NCBI RefSeq assembly: GCF_019203985.1
Contig: NZ_JAGSPD010000002.1
Coordinates: 248,001-312,000 of the forward strand
Source of the DNA: Winogradskyella luteola
Lineage (GTDB): Bacteria; Bacteroidota; Bacteroidia; Flavobacteriales; Flavobacteriaceae
Length of the DNA stretch: 64,000 nucleotides
Direction of reading: 5' to 3'
Under the pieces are notes generated by a model. The model was given only the letters and a program-made list of their open reading frames with translations, was not told where the DNA came from and did not search any database. The position numbers and the translations under genes were made by a program. Shown piece after piece: positions 16,985 through 25,032 of this stretch; position 1 is the first letter of the stretch, and each line of letters opens with the position of its first letter.

Positions 16985-18325
16985 CTATCCAAGTAAATCA
17001 TCCTCATTAACCTCTGGTTTTGGCTCGCCAACAGGTTCACCACCATTTGATGGAGCATTAGGATCTGCTTTATAGTACTCATCAAAAATCTCTTTCATGT
17101 CAATGCCATAACGGTCTGCAAAGTTTTTCTGAATTTCTGCATCTTTAGATCGGATATCTTTTAAAGCTTCAGCATAACTTCCATATACACCTTGCATCAC
17201 TTTTTCATGAACTGGTATGTTATCCATCATCTCCTGACGCGCTTTGGCGCTAGCTGTATGCATCGCGGCAAGTGTTTCTCCAATATGCTCGTCTGTTTTA
17301 ACACCCAAATGTTCTAATATTGCAGCAAACTCTTGATCTGTACGTGCTTTTAAAGCTACCACATAACCATCGTAATATTTTAGACGCTCGTCCGTGTCTG
17401 ATTTTAATTTAGCACGGTGGGTCTGTAAATTACTTCTCAAAGAGGTCAATACCTTAATCGTTAAGTTATGTTTATGCACAAAACTATCTTTTGAAGCCGC
17501 TAAAGTGGTGTAGGCATTTTTAAGACCTTCTAGCTCTTCAACCTTCTGTTCTAATTGTGTTACTTTTTCCAAAGCTTCAGAATATTCGGTAGACTGCTTG
17601 TCTGCAACTTCTTCTAAAGCTTGGCGTGCTTGTTTTAACAGAGCATATTGCTCTTCAAGCTTTGCTTCTACTTCTTTTTTCTTCTGTAACGCTTTTGTGT
17701 GGTTGTTACTCGCTTCTACAATAGCCGTTTTAAGACTCTCTTCAACCTCTTTAATTTCAAGCTCCCTATCTTTTAATCGTTTAATAGCAGCCTGACTTTT
17801 AAAAGACAATTCGTTTAGCAAGGTTTGTACATCTGCAGTCTCTATACGTTGCTGAAACATGGCCTTAGCTTTATTGTCTGCTCCATCACGTTGCTTTTGA
17901 GCTGTAGCTAATTCTTGCTCGGCATCTCTGATCTTTCCTTTACGTCCCCAGAGATTATTCCACCAAGTGTCTGGTTTATTTTTAGCATCTTCTAGCTCAA
18001 CTTTTGCACGTTCTAGACGTTTTACAGCATCATCTATGATTTTTTGCTCTGCCGCATTAAGTGCTGAAAAGCCTTCGAACATAATACCAACTTCATCTTG
18101 ATAGTCGGTTAAATCCTTAATGGCATCAAGAAGTGTCGTTCTATCTTTCTCTGCCATGTCCACAACATTATCTAATGTGGCATTTAAAATTTTCTGACGA
18201 CTTTCTGGATCATCCTCTTGAGCAAGCTTAGACTTCATTTGGTCTATGGCTTTACCCCAGTTTACATCTACTTTTTCAGCTTTTTCTTGTGAATTAGTTT
18301 CTAATAAATCAAAATCATCAGACAT
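16985..18325 (-). CDS. Long coiled-coil protein heading the AAA+ cluster
   Basis: The product has 446 residues and no signal peptide or membrane segment. Residues about 75-330 are strongly predicted coiled coil (long Glu/Lys/Leu/Ala stretches such as KKKEVEAKLEEQYALLKQAR). It has an acidic N-terminus (MSDDFDLLE) and an acidic, Pro-rich C-terminal tail ending EVNEDDLLG. Acidic ends of this kind can act as docking peptides. A break with Trp residues (KPDTWWNNLWGRKGK) near residue 118 is the only non-coiled signature. It is the first gene of the minus-strand run and so probably sets expression of the rest. Relatives may be labelled as microtubule-binding by generic coiled-coil similarity; that name should not be trusted. 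Confidence 0.8.
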   Translation of the reverse strand: MSDDFDLLETNSQEKAEKVDVNWGKAIDQMKSKLAQEDDPESRQKILNATLDNVVDMAEKDRTTLLDAIKDLTDYQDEVGIMFEGFSALNAAEQKIIDDAVKRLERAKVELEDAKNKPDTWWNNLWGRKGKIRDAEQELATAQKQRDGADNKAKAMFQQRIETADVQTLLNELSFKSQAAIKRLKDRELEIKEVEESLKTAIVEASNNHTKALQKKKEVEAKLEEQYALLKQARQALEEVADKQSTEYSEALEKVTQLEQKVEELEGLKNAYTTLAASKDSFVHKHNLTIKVLTSLRSNLQTHRAKLKSDTDERLKYYDGYVVALKARTDQEFAAILEHLGVKTDEHIGETLAAMHTASAKARQEMMDNIPVHEKVMQGVYGSYAEALKDIRSKDAEIQKNFADRYGIDMKEIFDEYYKADPNAPSNGGEPVGEPKPEVNEDDLLG

Positions 18326-18491
18326 ATTGTTTAGTGTTATTTAGTTGAACAATTTTTCGGATAAGCAATTTCGGTAATTTTTTAAGACTATAAAAGCTTT
18401 ACCTGCAAATTATATGTAGCATTTGTAATAAAAATGTTACAATATTTTATATCTAACCAAATGTTGAATACCTTTATAGAAAATCAAAAAA

Positions 18492-19262
18492 ATGAAATCC
18501 ATAAAATCTGCATTGATCTTATTGCTTGTAGTGACTGTACTTTGCTGTAAAAAGGAAAAAGAAAATACAGCCATTATCGAAAAAGAAGGAGAAGTCGTTA
18601 CTGACGAGTCTGTAAACGTCATTCCTATTACTCATGGCACATTAATTCTCGAAACTGAGAATGATGTTATATACATAGACCCCACAGGTGGTTTAAAAGC
18701 CTTTAAGAATCAAAAAGCGCCAACATTGGTTTTGGTTACAGACATTCACGGAGATCATTTAAGCAAAAACACCCTAGAGTCATTAAATCTCAATACCACA
18801 ACACTAATTGGACCTAAAGCAGTAACCGATAAAATCCCAAGTACCATAAGTAAAACCATAATCACCTTAAATAATGGAGATACTTATATGCATGGTGATA
18901 TGAAGATTGAGGCTATTCCGATGTACAACTTAAGAGAGGAGGCTTTGCAGTATCACACAAAAGGAAGAGGTAATGGCTATGTATTGGATATTAAAACAGA
19001 ACGTATCTATATTTCTGGTGATACTGAAGATATTGCTGAAATGAGAAATCTAAAACATATCGATAAAGCTTTTGTTTGTATGAACTTACCCTGGACCATG
19101 ACTGTTGAAAGTGCCGCAAACGCTGTCCTAGAATTTAAGCCTAAAACTGTTTACCCCTACCATTACAGAGGATCTGATGGTATGAGTGATGTAAATAAGT
19201 TTAAGAAAATTGTCGTTAAGGGAAATGACTCAATTAATGTTAAACTATTAGACTGGTATTAA
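18492..19262 (+). CDS. Lipoprotein metallo-beta-lactamase-fold hydrolase
   Basis: The product has 256 residues. The hydrophobic N-terminus ends in a lipobox-like VLCC, so the mature protein is probably a lipoprotein of the envelope. The rest is an MBL fold of the UlaG-like type: GTLILETENDVIYIDPTGG, the metal loop VTDIHGDHLS, GNGYVLDIKTERIYISGDTE and a late YPYHYRGSDG. The first His of the usual HxHxDH is replaced by Asp (DIHGDH), a pattern I believe recurs in this subfamily. The other ligands (His, Asp, His and the Asp of GDTE) are present. The substrate is unknown. The gene is divergent from the coiled-coil gene. Confidence 0.8.
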   Translation: MKSIKSALILLLVVTVLCCKKEKENTAIIEKEGEVVTDESVNVIPITHGTLILETENDVIYIDPTGGLKAFKNQKAPTLVLVTDIHGDHLSKNTLESLNLNTTTLIGPKAVTDKIPSTISKTIITLNNGDTYMHGDMKIEAIPMYNLREEALQYHTKGRGNGYVLDIKTERIYISGDTEDIAEMRNLKHIDKAFVCMNLPWTMTVESAANAVLEFKPKTVYPYHYRGSDGMSDVNKFKKIVVKGNDSINVKLLDWY

Positions 19263-19467
19263 TGAATAAATATGTTAAATTTTTACATTGTTAACAAGTT
19301 AAAAAACCATGTTCCCTAGCCTAGAATAGTGCGTTTCGTAGCATTATACCTCCCTTTCATCGGTAAAATTGTTGAAAACAATATTCTAAATAATTTAAAA
19401 TTAAGCATTTAGATTAGGATTTTTTACTATATTAGCCCAGTAGAACCCAAATCTAACTATTCCGATC

Positions 19468-19695
19468 ATGCTTAACAATATGCTTTTCAAGGCTTTAGTT
19501 GTGACTACAGAGCAACTTACCATCATTTTAATAGCTGTTGCTTCAATATTCCTTGTTTTCATTATTCATGCTATAATTAAGATGTATAAATTGAAAGCTG
19601 AAAACAAAAAATTAATGGAGACAAATGCGTTTCGTGATGCTGATGATTCCTATAAGGATTTTACCAGTAGTCATCTTTATGATGTTGACAATTAA
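19468..19695 (+). CDS. Small single-pass membrane protein
   Basis: The product has 75 residues. One transmembrane segment (LTIILIAVASIFLVFIIHAII) is followed by a charged helix (KLKAENKKLMETN) and a polar tail rich in Asp, Ser and Tyr. An internal ATG five codons in is an alternative start. A strong terminator immediately downstream and a 206-base leader support a real transcript. No family is recognised. The 206 bases upstream hold a 10-bp palindrome TTGTTAACAA (19288-19297) but no promoter I can name. Confidence 0.65.
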   Translation: MLNNMLFKALVVTTEQLTIILIAVASIFLVFIIHAIIKMYKLKAENKKLMETNAFRDADDSYKDFTSSHLYDVDN

Positions 19696-19713
19696 TAATT
19701 AAATAGTAAAACA

Positions 19714-19742
19714 AAAAAAGCCTGCAAAAGCAGGCTTTTTTT
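19714..19742. terminator. Bidirectional terminator between the small membrane gene and ettA
   Basis: The stem GCCTGC (19720-19725) and GCAGGC (19730-19735) has an AAAA loop and is extended by an A tract on the left and a T tract on the right. It can stop transcription from both sides, matching the two convergent genes. Confidence 0.92.
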
Positions 19743-19759
19743 GTACAGCTATCTAAGCT

Positions 19760-21451
19760 TTATCTTACTAACTTTTTATATTTTATACGTTTTGGTATTA
19801 AATCACCACCTAAACGTTTTTTCTTATTTTCTTCATAATCGCTAAAGCCACCTTCGAAGAAATACACTTGACTATCACCTTCAAAAGCTAATATATGCGT
19901 ACAGATTCTATCTAAAAACCATCTATCGTGACTAATCACTACAGCACAACCTGCAAAGTTTTCCAAGCCTTCTTCTAGTGCTCGTAGTGTATTGACATCT
20001 AAATCATTAGTAGGCTCATCTAAAAGTAACACATTACCTTCTTCTTTAAGTGTCATTGCCAAGTGCAAACGGTTACGCTCCCCACCTGATAATAGCTTTA
20101 CTTTTTTATTCTGTTCGCTTCCTGAGAAATTAAATCGACTTAAATACGCTCTAGAGTTAACTTGTCTTCCACCCATCATCACCAGTTCTTGCTCGTCACT
20201 AAAATTCTGCCATATCGATTTTTCGGGATCAATATTTGAATGCTTTTGGTCTACGTATGCAATCTCGGCAGTTTCACCTACTCTAAATTCTCCTTTATCA
20301 GGAGTTTCCTCTCCCATTATCATTCTAAAAATTGTCGTTTTACCAGCTCCGTTGGGACCAATAACACCAACAATACCTGCTTGTGGAAGATTAAAATTTA
20401 AGTCATCATATAATAATTTATCATCATAACCTTTGGCTACACCAATGGCTTCAATTACGTTTGTTCCTAAACGCGGTCCATTTGGTATGTATATTTCAAG
20501 TTTTTCGTCAAGTTGTTTTTGATCTTGACTCATCAATTTATCGTAATTCTTTAAACGCGCCTTTTGTTTCGTTTGCCGTCCTTTAGCACCTTGCCTCACC
20601 CATTCCAATTCACGCTCTAATGTTTTCTGACGCTTAGATGCCGATTTGCTTTCTTGTGCCAAACGTTTAGATTTTTGATCTAACCAAGACGAATAATTGC
20701 CTTTCCACGGTATACCTTCTCCTCTATCGAGTTCTAGTATCCAACCTGCCACATTATCCAAGAAGTACCTATCGTGGGTTACAGCGATGACTGTGCCTTT
20801 ATATTGTGCCAAATGATGCTCTAGCCAATGAACAGACTCAGCATCTAAATGGTTGGTTGGCTCATCTAATAGTAATACGTCTGGTTCTTTAAGCAGTAAA
20901 CGGCATAATGCTACACGACGACGCTCTCCTCCGGATAATACACCAATCTTTTTGTCTCCATCTGGTGTACGCAAAGCATCCATGGCTATTTCAAGCTTAG
21001 TGTCAAGTTCCCATGCATTGGTTGCATCAATTTGATCTTGTAATTCAGCTTGACGATTCATAAGTTTTTCCATCTTATCCGGATCACTATAAACCTCTTC
21101 TAAACCAAACTGATCATTAATACTGTTGTATTCATCGAGTATGGCAACTGTTTCTGCAGCACCTTCTCGCACAACTTCCATTACGGTTTTATTATCGTCT
21201 AACTGAGGTTCTTGTTCTAAATAACCAACAGTATAACCAGGTTTAAACACCACGTCACCTTGGTAATTCTTATCAACACCTGCGATAATCTTTAAAAGTG
21301 TTGATTTACCTGATCCGTTAAGACCTAAGATTCCTATCTTAGCACCATAAAAGAAGCTTAAGTAGATGTTTTTTAAAACTGGTGTATTGGCTGATTGAAA
21401 TGTCTTGGTAACACCAGACATTGAAAAAATTATTTGTTTATCGTCACTCAT
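19760..21451 (-). CDS. ettA: ABC-F protein, energy-dependent translational throttle EttA
   Basis: The product has 563 residues and no membrane segment. It carries two ABC ATPase cassettes. The first has Walker A GLNGSGKST, signature LSGGERRR and Walker B LLLDEPTNHLD. The second has GPNGAGKTT, LSGGERNR and LLLDEPTNDLD. The linker between them (about residues 240-320) is basic and helical, the P-site tRNA interaction motif of ABC-F factors. The overall length and the EttA-type arm insertion (DEYNSINDQFGLEEVYSD) in the first cassette match EttA rather than Uup or antibiotic-resistance ABC-Fs. It binds the ribosome E site and gates the first elongation steps according to ATP/ADP. It is monocistronic in appearance. 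Confidence 0.93.
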   Translation of the reverse strand: MSDDKQIIFSMSGVTKTFQSANTPVLKNIYLSFFYGAKIGILGLNGSGKSTLLKIIAGVDKNYQGDVVFKPGYTVGYLEQEPQLDDNKTVMEVVREGAAETVAILDEYNSINDQFGLEEVYSDPDKMEKLMNRQAELQDQIDATNAWELDTKLEIAMDALRTPDGDKKIGVLSGGERRRVALCRLLLKEPDVLLLDEPTNHLDAESVHWLEHHLAQYKGTVIAVTHDRYFLDNVAGWILELDRGEGIPWKGNYSSWLDQKSKRLAQESKSASKRQKTLERELEWVRQGAKGRQTKQKARLKNYDKLMSQDQKQLDEKLEIYIPNGPRLGTNVIEAIGVAKGYDDKLLYDDLNFNLPQAGIVGVIGPNGAGKTTIFRMIMGEETPDKGEFRVGETAEIAYVDQKHSNIDPEKSIWQNFSDEQELVMMGGRQVNSRAYLSRFNFSGSEQNKKVKLLSGGERNRLHLAMTLKEEGNVLLLDEPTNDLDVNTLRALEEGLENFAGCAVVISHDRWFLDRICTHILAFEGDSQVYFFEGGFSDYEENKKKRLGGDLIPKRIKYKKLVR

Positions 21452-21542
21452 GTAGTAATTAGTCTTTAGTAAAAAGTATTTAGTCTTGAATTTTTTATAT
21501 TAATCTATTAGGGTACAGTAAAAGTAGAAACAATAATGATTT

Positions 21543-21725
21543 TTAAACTCTCCCTTTTAAAGCGTTAAACACCCAAGCAATAGCAAAAAAGCCAAACCCT
21601 ACCGTTGCAAAACCCCAGCCTGCAACATCATCGTATTTATATGCACCCATTAATATTAGTATCACCCCCATTATCAACATGAGAACCGTAGCCCAAGCTA
21701 ATACTGTATTTTTATTCATCGCCAT
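21543..21725 (-). CDS. Small two-segment membrane protein of Flavobacteriaceae
   Basis: The product has 60 residues and two transmembrane segments (VLAWATVLMLIMGVILILMG and GWGFATVGFGFFAIAWVF), separated by a short charged turn KYDDVA. It is compact and nearly all membrane. I recall a flavobacterial family of small membrane proteins with this pattern, but its function is not known to me. It lies between ettA and a pirin gene, on the same strand. MAMNK and MNK are both possible starts. Confidence 0.7.
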   Translation of the reverse strand: MAMNKNTVLAWATVLMLIMGVILILMGAYKYDDVAGWGFATVGFGFFAIAWVFNALKGRV

Positions 21726-21780
21726 AATCGTATTCTTAGTTTTAGATCGTTAGTTAAAAACAAATATCGTGAAATAAACT

Positions 21781-21811
21781 AAAAAAGCATTCTAAAATTA
21801 GAATGCTTTTT
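21781..21811 (-). terminator. Terminator of the YhaK-type pirin gene
   Basis: A 14-bp stem, AAAAAGCATTCTAA (21782-21795) and TTAGAATGCTTTTT (21798-21811), is followed on the minus strand by T residues. It lies just beyond the pirin stop at 21837 and closes the stress regulon. Confidence 0.9.
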
Positions 21812-21836
21812 CTGCTATTAACCAATTGTTGTTAAT

Positions 21837-22553
21837 CTAGTTCATTGGAACTTCAATGATTATCAATTCTGAATTGGCAGTAGATTTAATTGATACTCGA
21901 TCTGTTTCTGAAACCCCTATGGCATCTCTTTTAGTTAAAGAATTACTTTCTACATCTACCTCACCATCAGCAACAAAAACATAGATGCCGTTATTTTTAG
22001 ATTTAGGGTTTATATCTATTGACTTATCAACATCTAAATGAGTTCTGTATATATAAGCTTGTTGACTAATCGGTAAAGCATCACCTTCTAATTTATCTTT
22101 AGGTGCAACAACAGTCTGAATTTTATTTCGTTTTCCTTCATCAGAAAATCGCTTTTGCTCATAATTAGGTTCTACACTCTTTTCTTCTGGAAGAATCCAT
22201 AATTGAAGAAAATTAACTTCATCGGTTTTACTGTCATTAAATTCAGAATGTGTTAGGCCTGTTCCTGCACTCATCACCTGTACTTCACCAACTTCAATAG
22301 CACGCTTATTTCCCATACTATCTTTATGTGACAATGCGCCTTTTAGTGGAATTGAAATGATTTCCATATTTTGGTGCGGATGAGTACCAAATCCCATTTT
22401 AGGTTGTACCACATCATCATTTAAAACGCGTAACATACCAAAACTCATTCGCTCTGGGTTTTGATAGCCAGCAAAACTGAATGTATGGTGTGATTTTAAC
22501 CAACCGTGATCTGCATAACCTCTTGTATCTGCTTTGTGAATTATAGTTTTCAT
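21837..22553 (-). CDS. Pirin family protein, YhaK type
   Basis: This 238-residue bicupin protein has the pirin N-terminal signature WLKSHHTFSFAGYQNPERMSFG and the metal-ligand region GTHPHQNMEIISIPLKG...HKDSMGN...MSAGTGLTHSE. Enzymatically characterised pirins oxidise quercetin or sense redox state through a bound metal; YhaK itself responds to oxidants. It is the last member of a run with an FMN reductase, a GNAT and a MarR regulator, and a second pirin is the next gene upstream. A role in detoxifying quinone-like or aromatic electrophiles is inferred from this context. Confidence 0.9.
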   Translation of the reverse strand: MKTIIHKADTRGYADHGWLKSHHTFSFAGYQNPERMSFGMLRVLNDDVVQPKMGFGTHPHQNMEIISIPLKGALSHKDSMGNKRAIEVGEVQVMSAGTGLTHSEFNDSKTDEVNFLQLWILPEEKSVEPNYEQKRFSDEGKRNKIQTVVAPKDKLEGDALPISQQAYIYRTHLDVDKSIDINPKSKNNGIYVFVADGEVDVESNSLTKRDAIGVSETDRVSIKSTANSELIIIEVPMN

Positions 22554-22570
22554 AATATTTTGTTTTAATT

Positions 22571-22592
22571 TATATTCCCAATAAAATGGGAA
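22571..22592. promoter_or_regulatory. Inverted repeat upstream of the YhaK-type pirin
   Basis: TTCCCA (22575-22580) and TGGGAA (22587-22592) form arms with a 6-base spacer, preceded by TATATTCC (22571-22578). The latter is identical to the left arm of the operator candidate at 24893. The spacing differs from the other two sites, so this is a weak third member. Confidence 0.3.
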
Positions 22593-22658
22593 AACTTGTT
22601 ATACTTAATTTAAATTTTTACTTATAATTAACTTTGACTGCACTCAATTTAGCAATCA

Positions 22659-23531
22659 TTAACTTGCTGGAAGAAATCCCATTTTACCCATTTGGTAATC
22701 TCGCATTGCTTCCATTAATTCTGTTTGATTATTCATTACATAAGGACCATAGGTCGCTACAGGTTCATTAAACGGATCGCCAGATAGAAACAACAATAAG
22801 CTATCCGATGAAGCTTCAATTGTAAAACCATCTCCATCCTGATTAAACTGAATAAGTTGATTTTTATCTAACTCTAAAGTCGTCTCTCCGTTAATCTTTA
22901 CTTTACCTTTTAATAGATATAATAAACTTTGATGTGAATTAGAAAATGAAATAGACTCTAGTCCACCCGCTTTGGTCTTTATAATGAAAGTATTTACAGA
23001 CGTCTGAGTTGCTATCCTCCCATAGGTATTGTTTAATTCGCCAGAAATAATTCTTGTTTCTACATTACCATCTTCAGAATTAACAACTCTAAAATCTTTA
23101 TACTTTGCATGCTGATAGTTGGGTTGCATCATCTTCTTTTCAGCTGGAAGGTTTAACCATAATTGAATTCCTTCTATAGTTCCACCTCGACTAACAAATT
23201 TCTTTGTTGGACCTTCAGCATGGATAATTCCGCGACCAGCTGTAGTCCATTGTACATCGCCTGCTTCAACGACACTTTCATTACCTAGCGAATCTCGATG
23301 TAATTGTTCCCCTTGTACTAAAAAGGTTATAGGCTCAAAACCTCTATGAGGATGAGGTCCTAAATCGAATGGATTACTTTTTTCATTAATTTCATAAGGA
23401 CCGTAGTGATGTAATAGAATAAACGGGTCTATCATATCTATACCTTGCGTTGGCAATGGTTGACGCAAACGTATTGGCCCCATATTAACGAAATCACTTC
23501 GTCCTACTCTTTTTATTGAATTTAATTTCAT
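22659..23531 (-). CDS. Pirin family protein
   Basis: The product has 290 residues. Pirin motifs are present: FILLHHYGPYEIN, LGPHPHRGFEPITFLVQGE, HRDSLGNESVVEAGDVQWTT and GIIHAEGP; the His residues of the first cupin would bind iron. I start it at 23531 (MKLNSIKRVGR) because an AAGGAAAA sequence lies 7-14 bases upstream, unusually SD-like for this phylum, and because the alternative ATG at 23564 lies inside a perfect 24-bp palindrome. The C-terminal cupin ends KMGFLPAS. The gene sits directly downstream of marR with the palindrome in the gap, so it is probably a MarR target together with the flanking genes. Confidence 0.9.
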   Translation of the reverse strand: MKLNSIKRVGRSDFVNMGPIRLRQPLPTQGIDMIDPFILLHHYGPYEINEKSNPFDLGPHPHRGFEPITFLVQGEQLHRDSLGNESVVEAGDVQWTTAGRGIIHAEGPTKKFVSRGGTIEGIQLWLNLPAEKKMMQPNYQHAKYKDFRVVNSEDGNVETRIISGELNNTYGRIATQTSVNTFIIKTKAGGLESISFSNSHQSLLYLLKGKVKINGETTLELDKNQLIQFNQDGDGFTIEASSDSLLLFLSGDPFNEPVATYGPYVMNNQTELMEAMRDYQMGKMGFLPAS

Positions 23532-23551
23532 TTTAATTTTCCTTTTATTTA

Positions 23552-23575
23552 AAATATTTTCCATGGAAAATATTT
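23552..23575. promoter_or_regulatory. Perfect 24-bp palindrome, probable MarR operator before pirin
   Basis: The left half AAATATTTTCCA (23552-23563) is the exact reverse complement of the right half TGGAAAATATTT (23564-23575). It lies between the marR stop and the pirin start. The core TTCC-nn-GGAA is shared with the site at 24893-24910. Confidence 0.65.
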
Positions 23576-23591
23576 AGTTAAAAAAATACGA

Positions 23592-24029
23592 CTAGCGCAT
23601 CTTATCTAATAAATCACTTAATTGTTCTGCTTCTTCTTCGTTTAGGTTTTTTAGCAATTCTTTATTTAAATTTTTAGGTATTGAATCTAACAAGTCCTTA
23701 CCTTCTTGGGTTATAGCAATCTTTACCACGCGCCTGTCATGCTCAGACGGTAAACGCTCTATATAATTTTTAGCACAAAGTTTATCCATTAACCTGGTGG
23801 CATTAGGTGAACGTTCTAACATTCTGTCTTTTATAGTTTGAACTTTTAATGGCTCACCAGCACCGCGTAATATCCTCAAAATATTGTATTGTTGAGGGCT
23901 AATTCCATATACCTTAAAGAATTCGTTTTGGCAACTGTTGATCCAGTTGGCCGTGTAAACAATATTAAGCAATGCCTTTATTTTATTGTTCTCAAACTTT
24001 GAATTGATATCTTTTGCTAAATCACCCAT
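23592..24029 (-). CDS. MarR family transcriptional regulator
   Basis: This 145-residue winged-helix protein has a recognition helix within LKVQTIKDRMLERSPNATRLMDKL and a wing LPSEHDRRVVKIAIT, which is the classic DxRxxxxxxT MarR signature. It contains Cys34 (WINSCQNEF) and Cys85 (MDKLCAKNY). Cys34 is in the N-terminal helix, where redox-sensing MarR/OhrR/QorR types carry their sensor residue. It lies in a tight run after an FMN reductase and a GNAT gene (gaps of 1-2 bases) and upstream of two pirins. I infer that it represses this set and is released by oxidants or quinones. Confidence 0.88.
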   Translation of the reverse strand: MGDLAKDINSKFENNKIKALLNIVYTANWINSCQNEFFKVYGISPQQYNILRILRGAGEPLKVQTIKDRMLERSPNATRLMDKLCAKNYIERLPSEHDRRVVKIAITQEGKDLLDSIPKNLNKELLKNLNEEEAEQLSDLLDKMR

Positions 24030-24030
24030 A

Positions 24031-24312
24031 TTAAAATCTTACATCATTATATTCACTTCGCTTCTTAAAAACTGCATTGGCGAAAGGGCAAAGCGGCATA
24101 ATTTTAAGATTGTTTTCTCTGGCGTAAATTACAGAAGCTTCTACTAATTTATAGCCTACACCTTGTCCTTTAAGAGATTCATCAACCTCTGTATGGTCAA
24201 TTATTATTTTATCAGCACCAGCATGGCTATAAGTCATTAACCCAAGCTTTTTTCCGTCTACTTCATAAAAGAATTCTCCTTTCTTTTCGTTGTCGTTTTG
24301 TTGAATTTCCAT
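24031..24312 (-). CDS. Small GNAT-family N-acetyltransferase (YjdJ-like)
   Basis: The product has 93 residues, the short acetyltransferase type. The acetyl-CoA loop is SLKGQGVGYKLVEASVIYA, and the C-terminal CPFANAVFKKRSEY is the hallmark of the small YjdJ-like branch. The substrate is unknown in most members. It is flanked by only 2 bases from the FMN reductase stop and 1 base from marR, so co-translation is likely. Confidence 0.85.
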   Translation of the reverse strand: MEIQQNDNEKKGEFFYEVDGKKLGLMTYSHAGADKIIIDHTEVDESLKGQGVGYKLVEASVIYARENNLKIMPLCPFANAVFKKRSEYNDVRF

Positions 24313-24314
24313 AT

Positions 24315-24845
24315 TTATAAGCTTGCTTTAAATTGTTTTACTTCTTCTAACAATTCATTGTTCAATTCTTCATTAATAATTTTTCCATTTTCAAAATTTT
24401 TATGAAAACCAGGTAATGAGAACTTACCGACAATATTGGCTTCGTGCCTTGGAAAACGGTCTGAAGCTATCCCTAAAACCGAAAGCCCACCTCTTTGGCC
24501 TGGTGAAGTTGCCATAAGCAACATTGATTTTCCCAAAAAGGTTTTTTGTTCTACTCTACTCGCCCAATCAAAGATATTCTTAAAAGCACCAGAATAAGCA
24601 CCATTATATTCAGCTAAAGAAATGATAATGCCATTAGCGTTTCTAATTTCATCTACAAAAGCCAGAGCTTCTTTTGGATAGCCCGATTCTTTTTCTCTGT
24701 CCGAGCTATAGATAGGCATTTCATAATTATTTAAATCTAAAACTTTAACTTCTACTCCGTCGACCAATGATGCCGCATAGGTTGCCAATTGTTTGTTTAT
24801 AGAAGTGCTACTATTACTTCCTGCAAGTGCTATTATTTTTTTCAT
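24315..24845 (-). CDS. NADPH-dependent FMN reductase / quinone reductase
   Basis: This 176-residue flavodoxin-like protein begins with a phosphate-binding loop GSNSSTSINKQLA. It contains the flavin-site motif SLAEYNGAYSGAFKNIFDW and a later TSPGQRGG. It belongs to the NAD(P)H-dependent FMN reductase family (ArsH/YieF/azoreductase relatives), which reduce flavins, quinones or azo dyes by two electrons and so avoid semiquinones. It is the first gene of the MarR-pirin run and has its own promoter with an overlapping operator candidate. A detoxification role fits the whole operon. Confidence 0.9.
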   Translation of the reverse strand: MKKIIALAGSNSSTSINKQLATYAASLVDGVEVKVLDLNNYEMPIYSSDREKESGYPKEALAFVDEIRNANGIIISLAEYNGAYSGAFKNIFDWASRVEQKTFLGKSMLLMATSPGQRGGLSVLGIASDRFPRHEANIVGKFSLPGFHKNFENGKIINEELNNELLEEVKQFKASL

Positions 24846-24871
24846 TTATATATACGATTAATTTTATAGTA

Positions 24872-24902
24872 CAAATATATAATAAAAATATTTATATTCC
24901 AA
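24872..24902 (-). promoter_or_regulatory. Bacteroidota promoter of the FMN reductase operon
   Basis: On the minus strand TTG (24902-24900), a 20-base spacer, then TATATTTG (24879-24872) match the -33/-7 consensus TTG...TAnnTTTG. Transcription would start about 25 bases before the gene start. Confidence 0.7.
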
Positions 24903-24910
24903 GGAATATA
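24893..24910. promoter_or_regulatory. Operator candidate over the -33 element of the FMN reductase promoter
   Basis: Arms TATATTCC (24893-24900) and GGAATATA (24903-24910) are separated by two bases. The site covers the TTG of the promoter, the expected position for a repressor. The same TTCC-nn-GGAA core occurs in the palindrome at 23552-23575. Confidence 0.55.
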
Positions 24911-25032
24911 TTTCCGTGTTATGTATTTTAACAAAGTATTCACTTTTTATACATCGATTGGTTTTGTAAATTCGTGGAAATCAAATTTGAAAATTACTAA
25001 TTTTAAAGATACCCAATTTCTGGGCAATTCAT

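Noticed and set aside
16985-18325. Reading the 446-residue coiled-coil protein as microtubule-binding
   Set aside because: Such a label would come from coiled-coil composition only; there is no microtubule-binding signature and the host is a bacterium.
18423-18442. TTGTAA...TTACAA inverted repeat in the coiled-coil/MBL divergent gap as a CRP/FNR-like site
   Set aside because: Arms of only six bases with a poorly matching core in AT-rich DNA are expected by chance.
22659-23564. Pirin start at the ATG at 23564
   Set aside because: That ATG is inside the 24-bp palindrome, and an ATG at 23531 with an AAGGAAAA site in front fits the family N-terminus better.
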